DNA from: Isoperla grammatica
Lineage: Eukaryota; Arthropoda; Insecta; Plecoptera; Perlodidae
Assembly: GCA_945910005.1 (NCBI GenBank)
Contig: OX246741.1
Location: forward strand, 52,338,424-52,402,423
DNA: 64,000 bases
Direction of reading: 5' to 3'
Shown here in pieces: positions 37,119 through 49,287 of this stretch (the stretch's first letter is position 1; each line of letters opens with the position of its first letter). Under the pieces are notes generated by a model that saw only the letters and a program-made list of their open reading frames with translations, searched no databases and was not told where the DNA came from. Made by a program: the position numbers and the translations under genes.

Positions 37119-40100
37119 ATGGCTCAAAAAGCTAAATTGGCAAACATGGGCATTCCAAGTGGACCCCCCACCACACGCACCCTGACCGACTTTACGACAG
37201 CCCTCTCAGCACTCCCAGATGTTTTCAATGACTCCTGTCTCTCACCCCCCCTCTCTCCGACGCACCATCCCTCAACTGCAAATATTCTAAAGAACGAACT
37301 CATCGGACATCCTCGCGCGCTACAGGTCGTTCACCTAAATGCCTCATCTGTCATGTCTCATTGCCTTGAACTTCAAACCATTTTTGACGAAAATAAAGTA
37401 CACGTCATTCTCATCAGTGAGTCGTGGTTGAAACCATCATTAAACTCGAGTTTAGTAGAAATAGACGGATACCGTCTTGTTAGAAATGATCGGACTAAAC
37501 GCCGAGGGGGTGGTGTGTGCGCGTATATTCGCAAGGACCTAAAAAGTAAAGTTTTATGTAAATCTCCAAGTGCGTATTCCTCTAGGCCAGAGTACATTTT
37601 ATTCGAAATTAAAATCTCTAATCAGTCAGTTCTCCTAGCGGTCGTCTACCGACCCCCAAAAATTGGCTTTCTAACTGAATTCGAGACCTCTCTTTTAACC
37701 TACATTCCACACTATGAACATGTTATAGTCATGGGCGATTTTAACACTAATTTATTATCAACTAATCACACGGACACAAAGCAACTTAATACTATTTTTG
37801 AATCCTGCAACTTAGCAGTACTTCCATTACAGCCCACCCATCACACTAGTTCATCGCACACCTGGATTGACTTGATGATGACATCAAATGTTGCTAGAGT
37901 CCTAAATCACGGTCAGCTGTCTGTACCAGGAATCTCTGCGCACGACCTAGTTTACCTCCAATACTCGATCCGCGTACCGAAGCAAAAACAAAAATTAATA
38001 ACTAGACGCAACATTAAATTAATTGATCCTGCACAATTTAAGATAGATTCTATTTCGCTACCCTGGTCCAACCTCGAAAATCTCCCGACACTTGATGACA
38101 AACTATCCGAATTTAACCGTCTAGTGTTAGACCTATACGACAAACATGCACCCTTGAGAACGGTGAGAGTGACTAAACCGCCCTCCCCGTGGATGACAGT
38201 TCAAATAAAAGATCTCATGGCCAGGAGAGATGGGGCGTTCAATCAATATAAAACAAACCCTACTAATGAAAATAAAGAAAAATACAGAGGACTTCGAAAC
38301 AAAACAAACCAAATTATACGGACAGAAAAAAGACGACATACTTATAATTTACTAGACCCAAAAATACCGGCACGAAAAATGTGGCAACACCTCACGCAAA
38401 TGGGTATAGGAAAACAAAAAACAGATGACACGCCAATAGAAATACCTCTTGACACCCTAAACACTCACTTTACAACGCTTTCTCAAAATGCAAACCCCAC
38501 ACACAAAAACACAAATTTGGAACATCTAAAAGCTAACTATATCCAACCTACCCACGGCAAATTTTACTTTTCTCATGTAACACCAAAGTTCACCCTTCAC
38601 GCGATCAGACGAATAAAAACGAGTGCTCAAGGAGTTGACCTTATCTCGATAAAGCTCATTCAACACATGATACAACTTTCGCCTATTCTAATCGAGCCAA
38701 TAACTTACCTCTTCAACTTCTCTTTGACAACTCAACAATATCCAACCACGTGGAAGCATTCACTTGTTCGCCCTCTACCAAAAAATACTAAGCCAGACTC
38801 AGCCAGCGATTATCGACCCATAAGCATTCTTCCCGCTCTTTCAAAAGCTCTAGAATTCATCGTTCATAAACAAATGTCTCAATATCTGAAAGATAATGAC
38901 TTATTAGATAAGCATCAATCCGGTTTCAGAACTAATCATAGCACATGCACAGCATTAATTAAAGTTACAGATGACATTAGGACAAACATGGACAACCGAC
39001 AACTCACACTTTTGACACTACTCGATTTTAGCAAAGCATTTGACAACGTTGACTTTGACATATTACTCAGTAAACTTAAATCTATGCATTTTTCTGACTC
39101 AACACTTGAGTGGATGAATTCTTATCTCCGTGGTAGACAGCAATGCACAATATCAGGTGACAACCAATCATCGTGGCTGGCGGTAAATGCTGGGGTACCG
39201 CAAGGCAGTGTACTTGGGCCCTTATTATTTTCTATTTATATAAATGACATTTCATCTTCTCTTACCCATTGCAGTTATCACTTATACGCCGACGACCTAC
39301 AAATCTATCTACGCGCCTCGCCTTCATCAATTAACCATGCAATATTCTTGATGAACGAGGACTTAAAAGGTCTTTCAAACTGGGCTGCTGAGAATTTTTT
39401 GAGTATAAATCCAAATAAATCACAAACAATTATCTTCGGCTATCACAAATTACTTAAAAAACTAGATTATACAGCACTGCAACGCGTCACTTTAAATGGC
39501 GTCGTCATACCCTTACAAAAAACTGTTAAAAACTTGGGACTCTACATGACGGACAACCTCTCTTGGTCAGACCACATTCAACACGTGTGCCAAAAGACTT
39601 ACGCAGCATTACACTCACTCAACAGACTTAAAAACTTTTTACCTACCAAACTGAAGACAATGCTTGTCCAATGCCTCATACTCCCACATTTTGACTACTG
39701 TGACGTTGTTTATAATGACTTGACCGAAGACTTGGCAATCCGCTTACAGAGGGCTCAAAATTCATGTATACGTTTTATTTTAGGAATCAAGAAATCCGAT
39801 CATATCACCCCTGGTTTCAAACATCTTTCATGGCTCCGTCTGAACGAAAGACGTAACCTTCACTCAGTCTGTATGGTTCACCGAATACTATCCACTTCTT
39901 TACCCGCATACCTTACTGACAATTTTCAATACCTCCACTCAAGCCATCTCTTTAACACAAGGTCGAGATCAGGCACACAACTTACTTTTCCATTACACAG
40001 GACAACTTTACTTGACAACTCATTTACAATCAACGCCATTAGAACTTGGAATGCCCTTCCTTCAGAGATCAGGGATGTGCACATCAATAATTTTTACATT

Positions 40101-40160
40101 TTCAAGAGTAAAACTCACAATCTATATTTCGAGCAATGTCATCACAAGGCCGAAATATAG
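37119..40160 (+). CDS. LINE ORF2: AP-like endonuclease and reverse transcriptase
   Basis: 1013 codons, a usual length for CR1/Jockey ORF2. The AP-type endonuclease spans about 68-285: HLN (72-74), ISESWL with E101, GGGVCAYIRK (130-139), VYRPP (176-180), GDFN (206-209), SHTWIDL (246-252) and SAHD (273-276, in place of the commoner SDH). Reverse transcriptase runs about 545-815: SDYRPISIL (563-571), SGFR (601-604), LDFSKAFD (635-642, first catalytic Asp), GVPQGSVLGP (692-701), YADD (723-726, catalytic pair) and NLGLYM (805-810). The C-terminal region (about 820-1000) has the CR1/Jockey-like WNALP motif. No RNase H. It nicks DNA and copies the element RNA at the nick. All catalytic positions I can check are present and the frame is unbroken. 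The first ATG at 37119 is the only evidence for the start, and the first ~65 residues are unconserved. Confidence 0.93.
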   Translation: MAQKAKLANMGIPSGPPTTRTLTDFTTALSALPDVFNDSCLSPPLSPTHHPSTANILKNELIGHPRALQVVHLNASSVMSHCLELQTIFDENKVHVILISESWLKPSLNSSLVEIDGYRLVRNDRTKRRGGGVCAYIRKDLKSKVLCKSPSAYSSRPEYILFEIKISNQSVLLAVVYRPPKIGFLTEFETSLLTYIPHYEHVIVMGDFNTNLLSTNHTDTKQLNTIFESCNLAVLPLQPTHHTSSSHTWIDLMMTSNVARVLNHGQLSVPGISAHDLVYLQYSIRVPKQKQKLITRRNIKLIDPAQFKIDSISLPWSNLENLPTLDDKLSEFNRLVLDLYDKHAPLRTVRVTKPPSPWMTVQIKDLMARRDGAFNQYKTNPTNENKEKYRGLRNKTNQIIRTEKRRHTYNLLDPKIPARKMWQHLTQMGIGKQKTDDTPIEIPLDTLNTHFTTLSQNANPTHKNTNLEHLKANYIQPTHGKFYFSHVTPKFTLHAIRRIKTSAQGVDLISIKLIQHMIQLSPILIEPITYLFNFSLTTQQYPTTWKHSLVRPLPKNTKPDSASDYRPISILPALSKALEFIVHKQMSQYLKDNDLLDKHQSGFRTNHSTCTALIKVTDDIRTNMDNRQLTLLTLLDFSKAFDNVDFDILLSKLKSMHFSDSTLEWMNSYLRGRQQCTISGDNQSSWLAVNAGVPQGSVLGPLLFSIYINDISSSLTHCSYHLYADDLQIYLRASPSSINHAIFLMNEDLKGLSNWAAENFLSINPNKSQTIIFGYHKLLKKLDYTALQRVTLNGVVIPLQKTVKNLGLYMTDNLSWSDHIQHVCQKTYAALHSLNRLKNFLPTKLKTMLVQCLILPHFDYCDVVYNDLTEDLAIRLQRAQNSCIRFILGIKKSDHITPGFKHLSWLRLNERRNLHSVCMVHRILSTSLPAYLTDNFQYLHSSHLFNTRSRSGTQLTFPLHRTTLLDNSFTINAIRTWNALPSEIRDVHINNFYIFKSKTHNLYFEQCHHKAEI

Positions 40161-40636
40161 CTATAATAACGTAAAATCCAAATCCACCAAATAGCTATCT
40201 ATATATTATTGTCTAAAATTTCGTAAAACTTTCTTGTTGCCGTATGAATGGGGTGTGCATGAATGATAAGCCTGTTTCCTGTTTTTTTGTTTTGTTTGTT
40301 TCTTTTGTTAAATTGCTATGTATGAATGATCGTAGACACTGATTAAATAATTACTGCGTTATTATTATATTTTAATATGTTAACGCTAACTTCAAATGAA
40401 ACTCTAATGTAGTTTTCGAATGAATGGTTAACCTTATTTGCAATTAATTTTTTGTTTTTCATTATGAGTGTGTATTTTAGTATATGTATTGAATAGTTAA
40501 TTATCATTGTACTACTGTCTATTGTTTATTGTCTGTATCAAAATGTATTATTTGTTAAAAGGTTGGATGGAAGATAAGGCCTAGCTGGCCTTAATCCCGC
40601 CTTCAATAAAGACCATTATCTATCTATCTATCTATC

Positions 40637-41310
40637 TCTCTCTCTCTGTCGCATAACCTGTGCCTTCAGTTAATGCAATTACTTTTTTTTGTTAAAACAT
40701 TACTACTTGCAAGTAAAATAACTCTTGTTATTAAATATACTTTTTGCATCAAGAACTTTGTTTATTATATTTTACACAAAACTATAAATTAGCAACAAAT
40801 TATGAAAATTTGAAACAAATAAATGTCAATCGTGGAAAAATCCATTTGTTTCAAATTTTTAATAGGGTTGGTACTGCCGTACTGCCACTTTCTCTCACTC
40901 GCAGCGCCAGCTTACTACCAGTACCAGTTGACCTTGACTGGGGAGTCAAGGTCAACTTCATCTGCGTCTAGAAACTGTATAGCTACGGTGGCGCTGTCTA
41001 CGCCAAACTTTGCATGCAAAGGTCAATTGGGCAAGTGAAAATCTTAGCAGCAGTGTTGAATGAGATTACTGATTAGTCGCACACAGCGAACAGAAAATGG
41101 CGCGGATGAAAGTAAAACCTACGACAGCCTCACAAACATTGTCACTTTCCACTCGAGTGGAAGTCAATGTACGCCATCTCTTTTGTTGGGGTTATGAGAC
41201 AGTTCTCTCTTCTCCTGCGAAGTGAAGTCAATGACACACACAGCCTTCTGAATTGTATGCCGGGGTCATTCCCAAGCGCTTTACTTAGAAGGCTGTGTTT
41301 GGTATTACGG
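40637..41310. other. LINE downstream flank, no gene
   Basis: Starts with a short (CT)n (40637-40647) left of the target. A pair of 12-base inverted matches (ACACAGCCTTCT near 41238 and AGAAGGCTGTGT near 41288) precedes the satellite. Confidence 0.45.
40927..40956. promoter_or_regulatory. Perfect 13-bp hairpin with paired TCAAGGTCA sites
   Basis: GTTGACCTTGACT, loop GGGG, then the exact complement. Each arm holds TCAAGGTCA, the monomer site recognised by FTZ-F1/ERR-type nuclear receptors. No gene is visible nearby, so a regulatory role is speculative. Confidence 0.3.
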
Positions 41311-42796
41311 CTGACGGCAACGGAGCGACGCATTCTACAGCAGATTGTCATCGTGTCAGCCAATGCGGTGCTGACAGTATCACATGCCGCGTCATCAGCT
41401 GACGACAACGGAGCGTCGCATTCTACAGGAGATTGTCATCGTGTCAGCCAATGCGGTGCTGACATCATCACACGCCGCGTCATCAGCTGACGATAAGGAG
41501 CGTCGCATTCTACAGGAGATTGTCATCGTGTCAGCCAATGCGGTGCTGACATCATCACACGCCGCGTATCAGCTGGCGACAACGGAGCGTCGCATTCTAC
41601 AGGAGATTGTCATCGTGTCAGCCAATGCGGTGCTGACATCATCACATGCCGCGTATCAGCTGACGACAACGGAGCGTCGCATTCTACAGGAGATTGTCAT
41701 CGTGTCAGCCAATGCGGTGCTGACATCATCACATGCCGCGTCATCAGCTGACGACAACGGAGCGTCGCATTCTACAGGAGATTGTCATCGTGTCAGCCAA
41801 TGCGGTGCTGACATCATGCCGCGTATCAGCTGGCGACAACGGAGCGTCGCATTCTACAGGAGATTGTCATCGTGTCAGCCAATGCGGTGCTGACATCATG
41901 CCGCGTATCAGCTGGCGACAACGGAGCGACGCATTCTACAGGAGATTGTCATCGTGTCAGCCAATGCGGTGCTGACATCATCACACGCCGCGTATCAGCT
42001 GGCGACAACGGAGCGTCGCATTCTACAGGAGATTGTCATCGTGTCAGCCAATGCGGTGCTGACAGTATCACATGCCGCGTCATCAGCTGGCGACAACGGA
42101 GCGACGCATTCTACAGGAGATTGTCATCGTGTCAGCCAATGCGGTGCTGACATCATCACATGCCGCGTCTCAGCTGGCGACAACGGAGCGTCGCATTCTA
42201 CAGGACATTGTCATCGTGTCAGCCAATGCGGTGCTGACAGCATCACACGCCGCGTCATCAGCTGGCGACAACGGAGCGACGCATTCTACAGGAGATTGTC
42301 ATCGTGTCAGTCAATGCGGTGCTGACATCATCACATGCCGCGTCATCAGCTGGCGACAACGGAGCGTCGCATTCTACAGGAGATTGTCATCGTGTCAGCC
42401 AATGCGGTGCTGACATCATCACATGCCGCGTCATCAGCTGGCGACAACGGAGCGTCGCATTCTACAGGAGATTGTCATCGTGTCAGCCAATGCGGTGCTG
42501 ACATCATCACACGCAGCGTCATCAGCTGGCGACAACGGAGCGTCGCTTCTACAGGAGATTGTCATCGTGTCAGCCAATGCGGTGCTGACATCATCACATG
42601 CCGCGTATCAGCTGGCGACAACGGAGCGTCGCATTCTACAGGAGATTGTCATCGTGTCAGCCAATGCGGTACTGACATCATCACATGCAGCGTCATCAGC
42701 TGACGACAACGGAGCGTCGCATTCTACAGGAGATTGTCATCGATGTCAGCCAATGCGGTGCTGACATCATCACACGCCGCGTATCAGCTGGCGACA
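41311..42796. repeat. 88-bp satellite, about 17 copies
   Basis: The unit contains ACAACGGAGCGTCGCATTCT, AGGAGATTGTCATCGTGTCA and GCCAATGCGGTGCTGACATC and ends in a TCATCAGCTGGCG segment. Variant units lack 1-9 bases. The unit has few stops in several frames and 88 is not a multiple of three, so the same peptide appears in shifted frames of 65-169 codons. That pattern signals noncoding DNA. Each unit carries TGTCAGC...GCTGACA, a 7-bp inverted pair around CAATGCGGT. Confidence 0.96.
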
Positions 42797-42829
42797 AATC
42801 AGACAGAGCGTTTCCCTAGTTAATCTTAA

Positions 42830-43303
42830 GGCTGGTCCACACAGATTTTTAAGACATAAGATTTAAGGTTTAACGCATAGAAGTAAAGTTGGATCATAGG
42901 AAACACCTACTGGCGTTCACACAAAGTTTTGGTTTTAAGTCGTTGTTTTTATGCGTTATTCGTTGTCATAAAGTTGGGTAATGTCCAGCTTTACGCTTAA
43001 ATCTTCAAACAAGTTAGTAAAATCTCAAGGCAACGGACCATCTACTTCATTAATAATTACGAATTAATTGTAAGATGTGCAGGAATTGTTGTAAACAAGG
43101 CTATTATAGTCAATTATGTGTAATACGAATTTTAATTAATTTGTATTGAATCACAATGATGTTTTAACTAAGGAAAAAACGCTACAAAGTACTTCACTTT
43201 ACTAGGCCTATGTTGAGCGAAACGAAACTATGTGAACCAGAGCCCTAAAAACAACGTCTTAAAACCTCATGCATTATCTCTTTAAAATCTGTGTAGACCA
43301 GCC
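42830..43303. mobile_element. TTAA-type nonautonomous element
   Basis: Inverted ends GGCTGGTCCACACAGATTTT and AAAATCTGTGTAGACCAGCC are flanked by perfect TTAA duplications (42826-42829, 43304-43307). It is 474 bases and the longer relative of 22339-22524. No transposase. It begins about 34 bases after the 88-bp satellite. Confidence 0.88.
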
Positions 43304-43307
43304 TTAA

Positions 43308-43773
43308 GCTGGACGAAGGAGCAGGTGAACGTGTATCTCAGAAGCTGTGCGTATATTGAAATCGTCATACTTGTATACAAGTCACACAGGAAGGAGTTCA
43401 CTTCATACTTTATAAACATGGTATTATAATGTTGTAATGTTGTTTTGATGCGATGTTTTTCTGAGCTGTATCGTTTGTTCAAATAAGCGAAGAAAACGCT
43501 GTACATTGTGTACTTGGTAGAATGTATTATTCATGATTAAACTAGTATACAACAGCAACTTGGCTTACAATCATATTGTGATACATTTTCAATGGCGCCT
43601 ATTTCATTTACACGGTATTTTCCTTTGGCAGTCTCATAACATAATATGATATCCAATTATTAGAAAGTATTCTGTAACAACATGAGAGTATGAGAATAAT
43701 TATTACAATAATACATCAATGTATTATTTCTTGCATAGTTGGTATTCTAGTGTGTATACTTCTACTACTATAT
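43308..43773. other. No gene recognised
   Basis: AT-rich spacer. Confidence 0.4.
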
Positions 43774-43832
43774 CGTAATTGAGGCCAGTGTAGGGCACGA
43801 GGTCTTCTTTAGCCTGATGATTGATGAATGCG
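43774..43832 (-). mobile_element. 5S-derived SINE, 3'-end fragment
   Basis: GGCCAGTGTAGGGCACGAGG and TTTAGCCTGATGATTGATGA match the 3' part of the SINE at 4744, same orientation. Severely truncated, with no 5S head. Confidence 0.7.
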
Positions 43833-43855
43833 TGTGTGTAGTTTATCCGGCTTTA

Positions 43856-44006
43856 CACGGTCAAACTTTTTCATCCAACTCCTTGAGTTCAAGGACAAAA
43901 GCGCATCAAAAAAAGTCAATATGTAATCAAAGACAACAATAGGAATTATTTATTGATGCGCTTTTGTCCTTGAATTCAAGAAGTTGGATGAAAAAGTTTG
44001 ACCGTG
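43856..44006. mobile_element. Foldback TIR element with TA duplication
   Basis: 54-base inverted arms beginning CACGGTCAAACTTTTTCATC and differing at two positions, around a 43-base centre. TA flanks both ends (43854-43855, 44007-44008). Fits a Tc1/mariner-type MITE. High arm identity suggests recent origin. Confidence 0.85.
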
Positions 44007-44008
44007 TA

Positions 44009-45671
44009 ATACAGGCTTTAGTGAAAACTGATAGAATCAACATCTAGTGAGTTTCAAAGATTATGATCGTGTTTTGATTTCATTCGAAGACAGTTAGGGG
44101 TAGAATACGTTAGTCAAGTGTTAAGCGGTAACACAATATGTCGATGATTTAGAACAAAAGCAACAGCTTATAACCTCTGATTGTGAAATACATGTGCTAT
44201 GCACGATTAAGCGCTTGACATTGTTAATGATGAACATGAAACATTATTGAATTTAACATCTTCAAGCAAACGTCGATGCAAAGGACATTGCAATTGTATT
44301 GTAGCTGTTGTGTTTCTCAGTTTTAACCAAGCGCAGACTTATACATCGCCAGTGGAATTTAATAACATAAGACCAACTGCAAATTACAATAATGTAAAGT
44401 TGACTGTTTAAGATGAAAGTATTAAGTAGAGAAACTTTATTAAGCCCATTATGTTTTGTTATACACTCCTTAATGTACAGTACGCTCATTACCTACAATT
44501 ACTTAGGTTATGCTTCCAACTACGAACGTCTAAGTAGAACTACCAAACATTATAGTTGACTACACTACACGGTTCATTTTATATACTAAGAAAACTACAT
44601 TTTAGAAATCTAGATTTATTATCTAGCATATTGTACCCACATAACCTAACTTTAATTAGTGCAAAATGTAAACAGTAACACAACATACTCATTGCTTAAT
44701 AGTTCTAAATCACTTCACTGTCTACATTACACTGAACAAACTTAGCCTACCCAATTTTGTTCTGGTAACATTGTTTTAAAATATTTTTCAAATATTCCAA
44801 AGAAAATCAAAATATCTCATTCTATAGAGATCTTGAAGTGTTTCTTCTTATGAATGTTTCTTTATTTCAGTAAATATATTCATTGCAAATATTCTTAATT
44901 AAGTGTGAAAGATGTACAATAACATCACATGACAAAAAGTAATTATAATAACGTTTTAAAAACAGAAATATTTATTGGAACAAAACACATTAATAAAAAA
45001 AAGCAAGACATATTTTTATTATCTTTTGGGGAGCAATTTTAAATCATTTCAAAGCTATTTTAGCCAACCAAAATTGGGTGTTCCGCACGCTTTGTGGACA
45101 AACATTATTGTATATGTATATTTAAAAAAAAAAAAAAAAACGATGTTCTTAAATGGAATTGATCCCTCGATCCGCTACATTATAGGATGATGAATAAGCC
45201 CAAGGGTAACTCAAACTCGATCATGTTTCCCACTCAAGTGTTTCCGACAGATAGTTCGCTACTTTACGATACACTTAAACGTGTCAATATAGCGAGCGGT
45301 GGATAATAATGTTCAATCTTCCATCCATCCGACTCTCATTCACATCGTCGATATTCAACGTCGAACAAGACATTCTCAAGTAGTAAAACTCTTTCAGCGC
45401 TAACTTTTCACAAAGTGTTCCGTCAGCACCCGCATATATACCCGGCACATCTGTTCGTAAGTCAACTAGGCAGTCGTAAAGATAAGTTTGTTTAACTTGC
45501 TACAGTAGGTCCATGGCTTAGTTGAGAACAAGAAAAGCAGTTGATCTTGCGTCGATCTTGGCATTTCACAAATGATGTACACCCCCACTACCTGGCTATT
45601 ATAGCACAAACACGAGACAAAATCCCCGAATTCATTACCGGAAGCCATAACAGAAGTTCAACCATGCAAAC
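44009..45671. other. No gene recognised
   Basis: AT-rich, with an A run at 45124-45140. Short frames only. Confidence 0.4.
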
Positions 45672-45682
45672 ATTTCTTGGAA

Positions 45683-45961
45683 CCGATAGAGATGGCTCAG
45701 CGGTAAGACGCGAGACTCTAATTCGGGAGGTCGCCGGTTCGATTCCGGCCACCGGCAGTCCTGACTGAAGGTTTTTTCCGAGGTTTTCCTCAGTCGTAAA
45801 AGCGAATGCTGGGATTGAGTCATACTATCAGCCCTCGGACAATCCTTCCCAACTATCCAAACACCCTAATAACCTAGTTAGTCACCTGAAGAGGGGCACA
45901 TCAGGTAAAGCTGGTGTACACCCTAGAACGGGTATTCCTACAAAAAATTATAATTATTATT
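45683..45961 (+). mobile_element. tRNA-derived SINE (family 1), young copy
   Basis: Begins CCGATAGAGATGGCTCAGCG. The head, body and (ATT)n tail are as in the 13 kb copy, from which I count only three substitutions before the tail. A perfect 11-bp duplication ATTTCTTGGAA flanks it (45672-45682, 45962-45972). Confidence 0.95.
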
Positions 45962-45986
45962 ATTTCTTGGAAACCCAACATCTAGT

Positions 45987-46062
45987 AAAATAATAGGCGT
46001 CCACACAACAACAATCGATTACAAACGTAATCAATTGTTGTTGTGTGGACGCCTATTATTTT
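45987..46062. mobile_element. Short palindromic element
   Basis: 36-base arms with one mismatch around the four-base centre AAAC, including GGCGTCCACACAACAACAAT. The octamer ACCCAACA lies on both sides (45973-45980, 46065-46072), which could be an 8-bp target duplication if the ends extend a few bases. Confidence 0.65.
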
Positions 46063-46072
46063 GGACCCAACA

Positions 46073-47782
46073 AATTCAAGAAATCTGCGGTCGCACTCGG
46101 GGTGTACAAACAACTTATTACAAATGCAGTGAAACAAATGCCCTGCGGCGTTCTCAGCTTTGCCTCGGACAAAGTTTACCTGAACACTTCCTGATTCTCT
46201 GCTATTAACGCGCGGCAGCCAAACTTGATGTAAGTCAAACGTTCACTTCCAGACGATAAAGTCTATTCATAAGTTTAGGTTAGCTTATCGTAGAACCACT
46301 GTCTCGTATGAGCTAACGTTATGTGCATTCACCATGTACTAAACTCAATTGTAAGAGAGATGTTACCTTCGCTTTGAAGCAAACATTTTAAGCTGCTCGT
46401 CTCAGAAATATACTTCTGTCTATGTTATGAAGTAACCAACACACGATTACACATTTTAATAATGTTACTTCAATAAATTCAAAAAACAAACGAAGAGGTT
46501 ATGGAAAAGTTTAATGAAACTGGGGTTCGCTTAGTTTGGTACTTTCGCGCACGAAGGAGAACTGACGGAAATAATTGAAGAGAAAGTGGAAGTGAAATGG
46601 AAAAAATAAACGCAGACAAACATTTAAATATTTAAAAGAGATAGACCAGGATTTAATGGGAATGAAGGTATAAAAAAAAAATACTGTCAGAAAAGATAAA
46701 AAATGAAGAACGGTTTCAACTCAATCCAAGGGTTATTATAACTTAAAATAAAGTAAATAACAAAGACATGTGAAGCAGTGTATTTCATGTTCTTTACTGG
46801 ATCCAAAATACAGCATGTGGTTCTTCACTTTTATAACAACGCAAAAAAAGATGTTCGAGTTGTCAGTGAAATATAATGTAATTTTGAAAACATGTACACA
46901 ATCCCGTTCAAGAAAAAATTTAATACACCGTAAAAGTGGAAACATGATAAACCTCTCAGTTAACAAACGTGTCTGATCACAAAACAAAATGTTAATGTAG
47001 GTATAAAAGTATAAATACAAAAATTTACAAGAAGATATAAAAAAGCAAAATATACATTGAAAGCACTTTAACGAGTTTTTCTTTAGAATCAATTAGGCAA
47101 TCCTGCGTATTAGTCATCACCATTCAACTTTCAACACTTTCCTGCTAAGATGCATCTTTTACACACATTGATATTTACTCCTTTTTTAGAATAGTTTCAA
47201 TTTAATATAATAAATATAATAATCTTAAACGAGAATAATGCTAGGATAACGTAGCTTTACTGAACATAAGTGTATATCGTGTTCACTGCTCACAGCACAT
47301 TACGTACAACGGACATATTGGACGTACAAATGTGTCGACAGAAACATATAAACGCATTATTTAATATTTATACATACAATTGTTGGAAAATATATTAATT
47401 CTGAAACTAAATAACCAAACAACAAAGTAGCTTATAAATCAGCTTTATGTATCATTCGTATTGAGCACCTCATAGTTTCGGTTCTGTTTACATGTATGTT
47501 TAAACGTATCATCGCCTACTTTAAATCATGTACGGTATTCATCTCGTTTTTTAAGGTATGTAATAATATGTAGGATTAATTTACAAATCAAATTGCATGG
47601 TCATATTTACAAATGTCATAACCTTACGCGTTATTGCTTTAAATATGTGTTCGTAATATAGAAGCATATAAACGCACACAGCTTAGTTGAATTATCTTGA
47701 TACAAAGAAAATAAAATAAACATTAGTTAGTAGGTCATTAGTTGTTTTTACAATTTGAGCTGCTCTCTCATATTTATACTAA
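46073..47782. other. No gene recognised
   Basis: AT-rich. The 118-codon minus-strand frame at 46736-47092 is rich in Phe, Cys, Tyr and Leu, as expected of random AT-rich DNA, and has no domain. Confidence 0.4.
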
Positions 47783-47790
47783 GTAATCAT

Positions 47791-48269
47791 TAGGGATGAC
47801 ATCGGGTAGTAAAATCTGGATTCGATTCCAGCCCCTCAAGGATTCGGGTAACCCGAATCCTGGAAGTGTAAATCACGTCGCTCAACATGTTATTTGAAGG
47901 CCATTGACCGCCCGTGGCAGAAGCTGCCAGCGTGCGTTCTGTCAGCCAGTGATGACGGTCGGGAAGGGGTAGGGAGTAACGAGAGCCAGTAGGAGCACAG
48001 GCAAACCAGAATTCGCCCGCAGCAATCACACCACATAAAATAGGCTTAGTCTATTTTTAATGAAGCCGATAATGGGTACATAACGGAGCGGGAAAGTATT
48101 TTATTGAATGGAAACAAGTCATTTTGTTATCACCATTGTTGGCGCATTGTTGAAGCATACAACAATTCACCTAAAAATGTACCAGAACAAGATTCGAATC
48201 CTTAGAACGGATTCGGGTAATTTTTGGATTCGGGTAACCCGGATACCCGGATACCCGATGTCATCCCTA
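47791..48269. mobile_element. hAT-like nonautonomous element
   Basis: Inverted ends TAGGGATGACATCGGGTA and TACCCGATGTCATCCCTA, 18 bases and perfect, are flanked by the 8-bp duplication GTAATCAT (47783-47790, 48270-48277). The interior has repeated short palindromes built on GATTCGGGTAACCCGAATCC and no coding frame. Confidence 0.88.
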
Positions 48270-48277
48270 GTAATCAT

Positions 48278-48475
48278 TAATATTGTATTAACTAGTACTC
48301 TTGTATTTTATTATTATTACTATGTTAGTGTATAAGTTCCTAGTTAACATGTATCATTTTGTTATATAAATGGCCACACCTCATGGAGATTGTTTTCCTA
48401 CTGTGGCCAAAATAAGCAATGCATGTAACGTATCTGAATTATTCAATAAACATTATATTCATTCATTCTATTGAT
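48278..48475 (+). mobile_element. Probable LINE 3' end, truncated
   Basis: TGGCCACACCTCATGGAGAT ... CTACTGTGGCCA forms a hairpin, followed by AATAAACATTATATTCATTC and an (ATTC)n-like tail. This layout resembles 3' ends of CR1/L2/RTE-type LINEs. No coding part remains. It differs from the 40.6 kb LINE end. The hAT element may have inserted into it. Confidence 0.5.
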
Positions 48476-48480
48476 TCATT

Positions 48481-49149
48481 CATCTTTAAAAGAAATACAA
48501 ACTTTGTTTATTTTCTTCGTTTAATTTTAATGTTAAATGTTGCGAACGAAACCGTGTTAGAGTTCATATTAGAGGTAGCGTCTGGTTGATGTTTAATATG
48601 CTACGTTATTACACCGGCAGGCAAATGGGAACAAGTAGATAGAACCCAACACTGATGCAACTAGTTTCAAACTACTAACTTGTAATATATTCTCATTCAG
48701 AAGATAATCCTCTTTGTATATTGAACTTTTACTGTGTCAAAAGAGCAAGCGATTTGTAATATGCCAGAGATGTTCATGTGCTTTAATGTGACATTTAAAT
48801 TAGTTGATGGATGGAGTGATGAAACACAATCATAAACAAAATACCATTGAAGACAATGCACTGAATATACCCCACACCCTATATCGAAGTAATACAAATT
48901 GTCTATCACCAGCGCTTATTAGTTGATAAACGTGGCACAACGGGAAGCAGATTGAAGTAACAACAAATTGACTGTGCTATTCGCTGAAAAACGAACATTA
49001 TGTAGCTCATTCAAATAAATATTTTTGGAGAAAACTCTCGTGGATTTGTTGTAAAATCCCGAAAACAAAAATACAAAAAAAAAACTGGAAATCAATTTTA
49101 AAAGTTAATGTTTTAATTTATAAGTTGAAACTCTGTCAATCAACAATGA
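48481..49149. other. No gene recognised
   Basis: AT-rich spacer. Confidence 0.4.
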
Positions 49150-49287
49150 AAATTGACAGTAACAGTTAAAGTAAAAGTAAGGTTTTAACCAATCCTATTG
49201 GCTGATTAGCAACAAATGGGCTCTCATCAGCCAATATGATTGGCTAAAACCTGACTGTTACTGTTACTGTTAATGTTAATGTTTCAT
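49150..49287. mobile_element. Foldback element
   Basis: Left AAGGTTTTAACCAATCCTAT with TGGCTGATTAG is the inverted match of CATCAGCCAATATGATTGGC with TAAAACCTGACTGTTACTG. Arms about 60 bases, with a variable number of GTTACT/GTTAAT units. Borders uncertain. Confidence 0.6.

Larger units (their letters stand above)
35455..40636 (+). mobile_element. Full-length non-LTR retrotransposon (CR1/Jockey-like)
   Basis: About 5.2 kb: a 5' leader with an internal 86-bp duplication, ORF1 (35969-36805), a 313-base spacer, ORF2 (37119-40160), and a 476-base 3' part ending CTGGCCTTAATCCCGCC...AATAAAGACC and (TATC)n. Both ORFs are open, with no frameshift, so the copy is a plausible active master. The AATAAA is a likely polyadenylation signal. 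ORF1 is CpG-richer than the host DNA. The 5' end is set by the CT tract and is not certain to the base. A truncated relative lies at 56648. Confidence 0.92.
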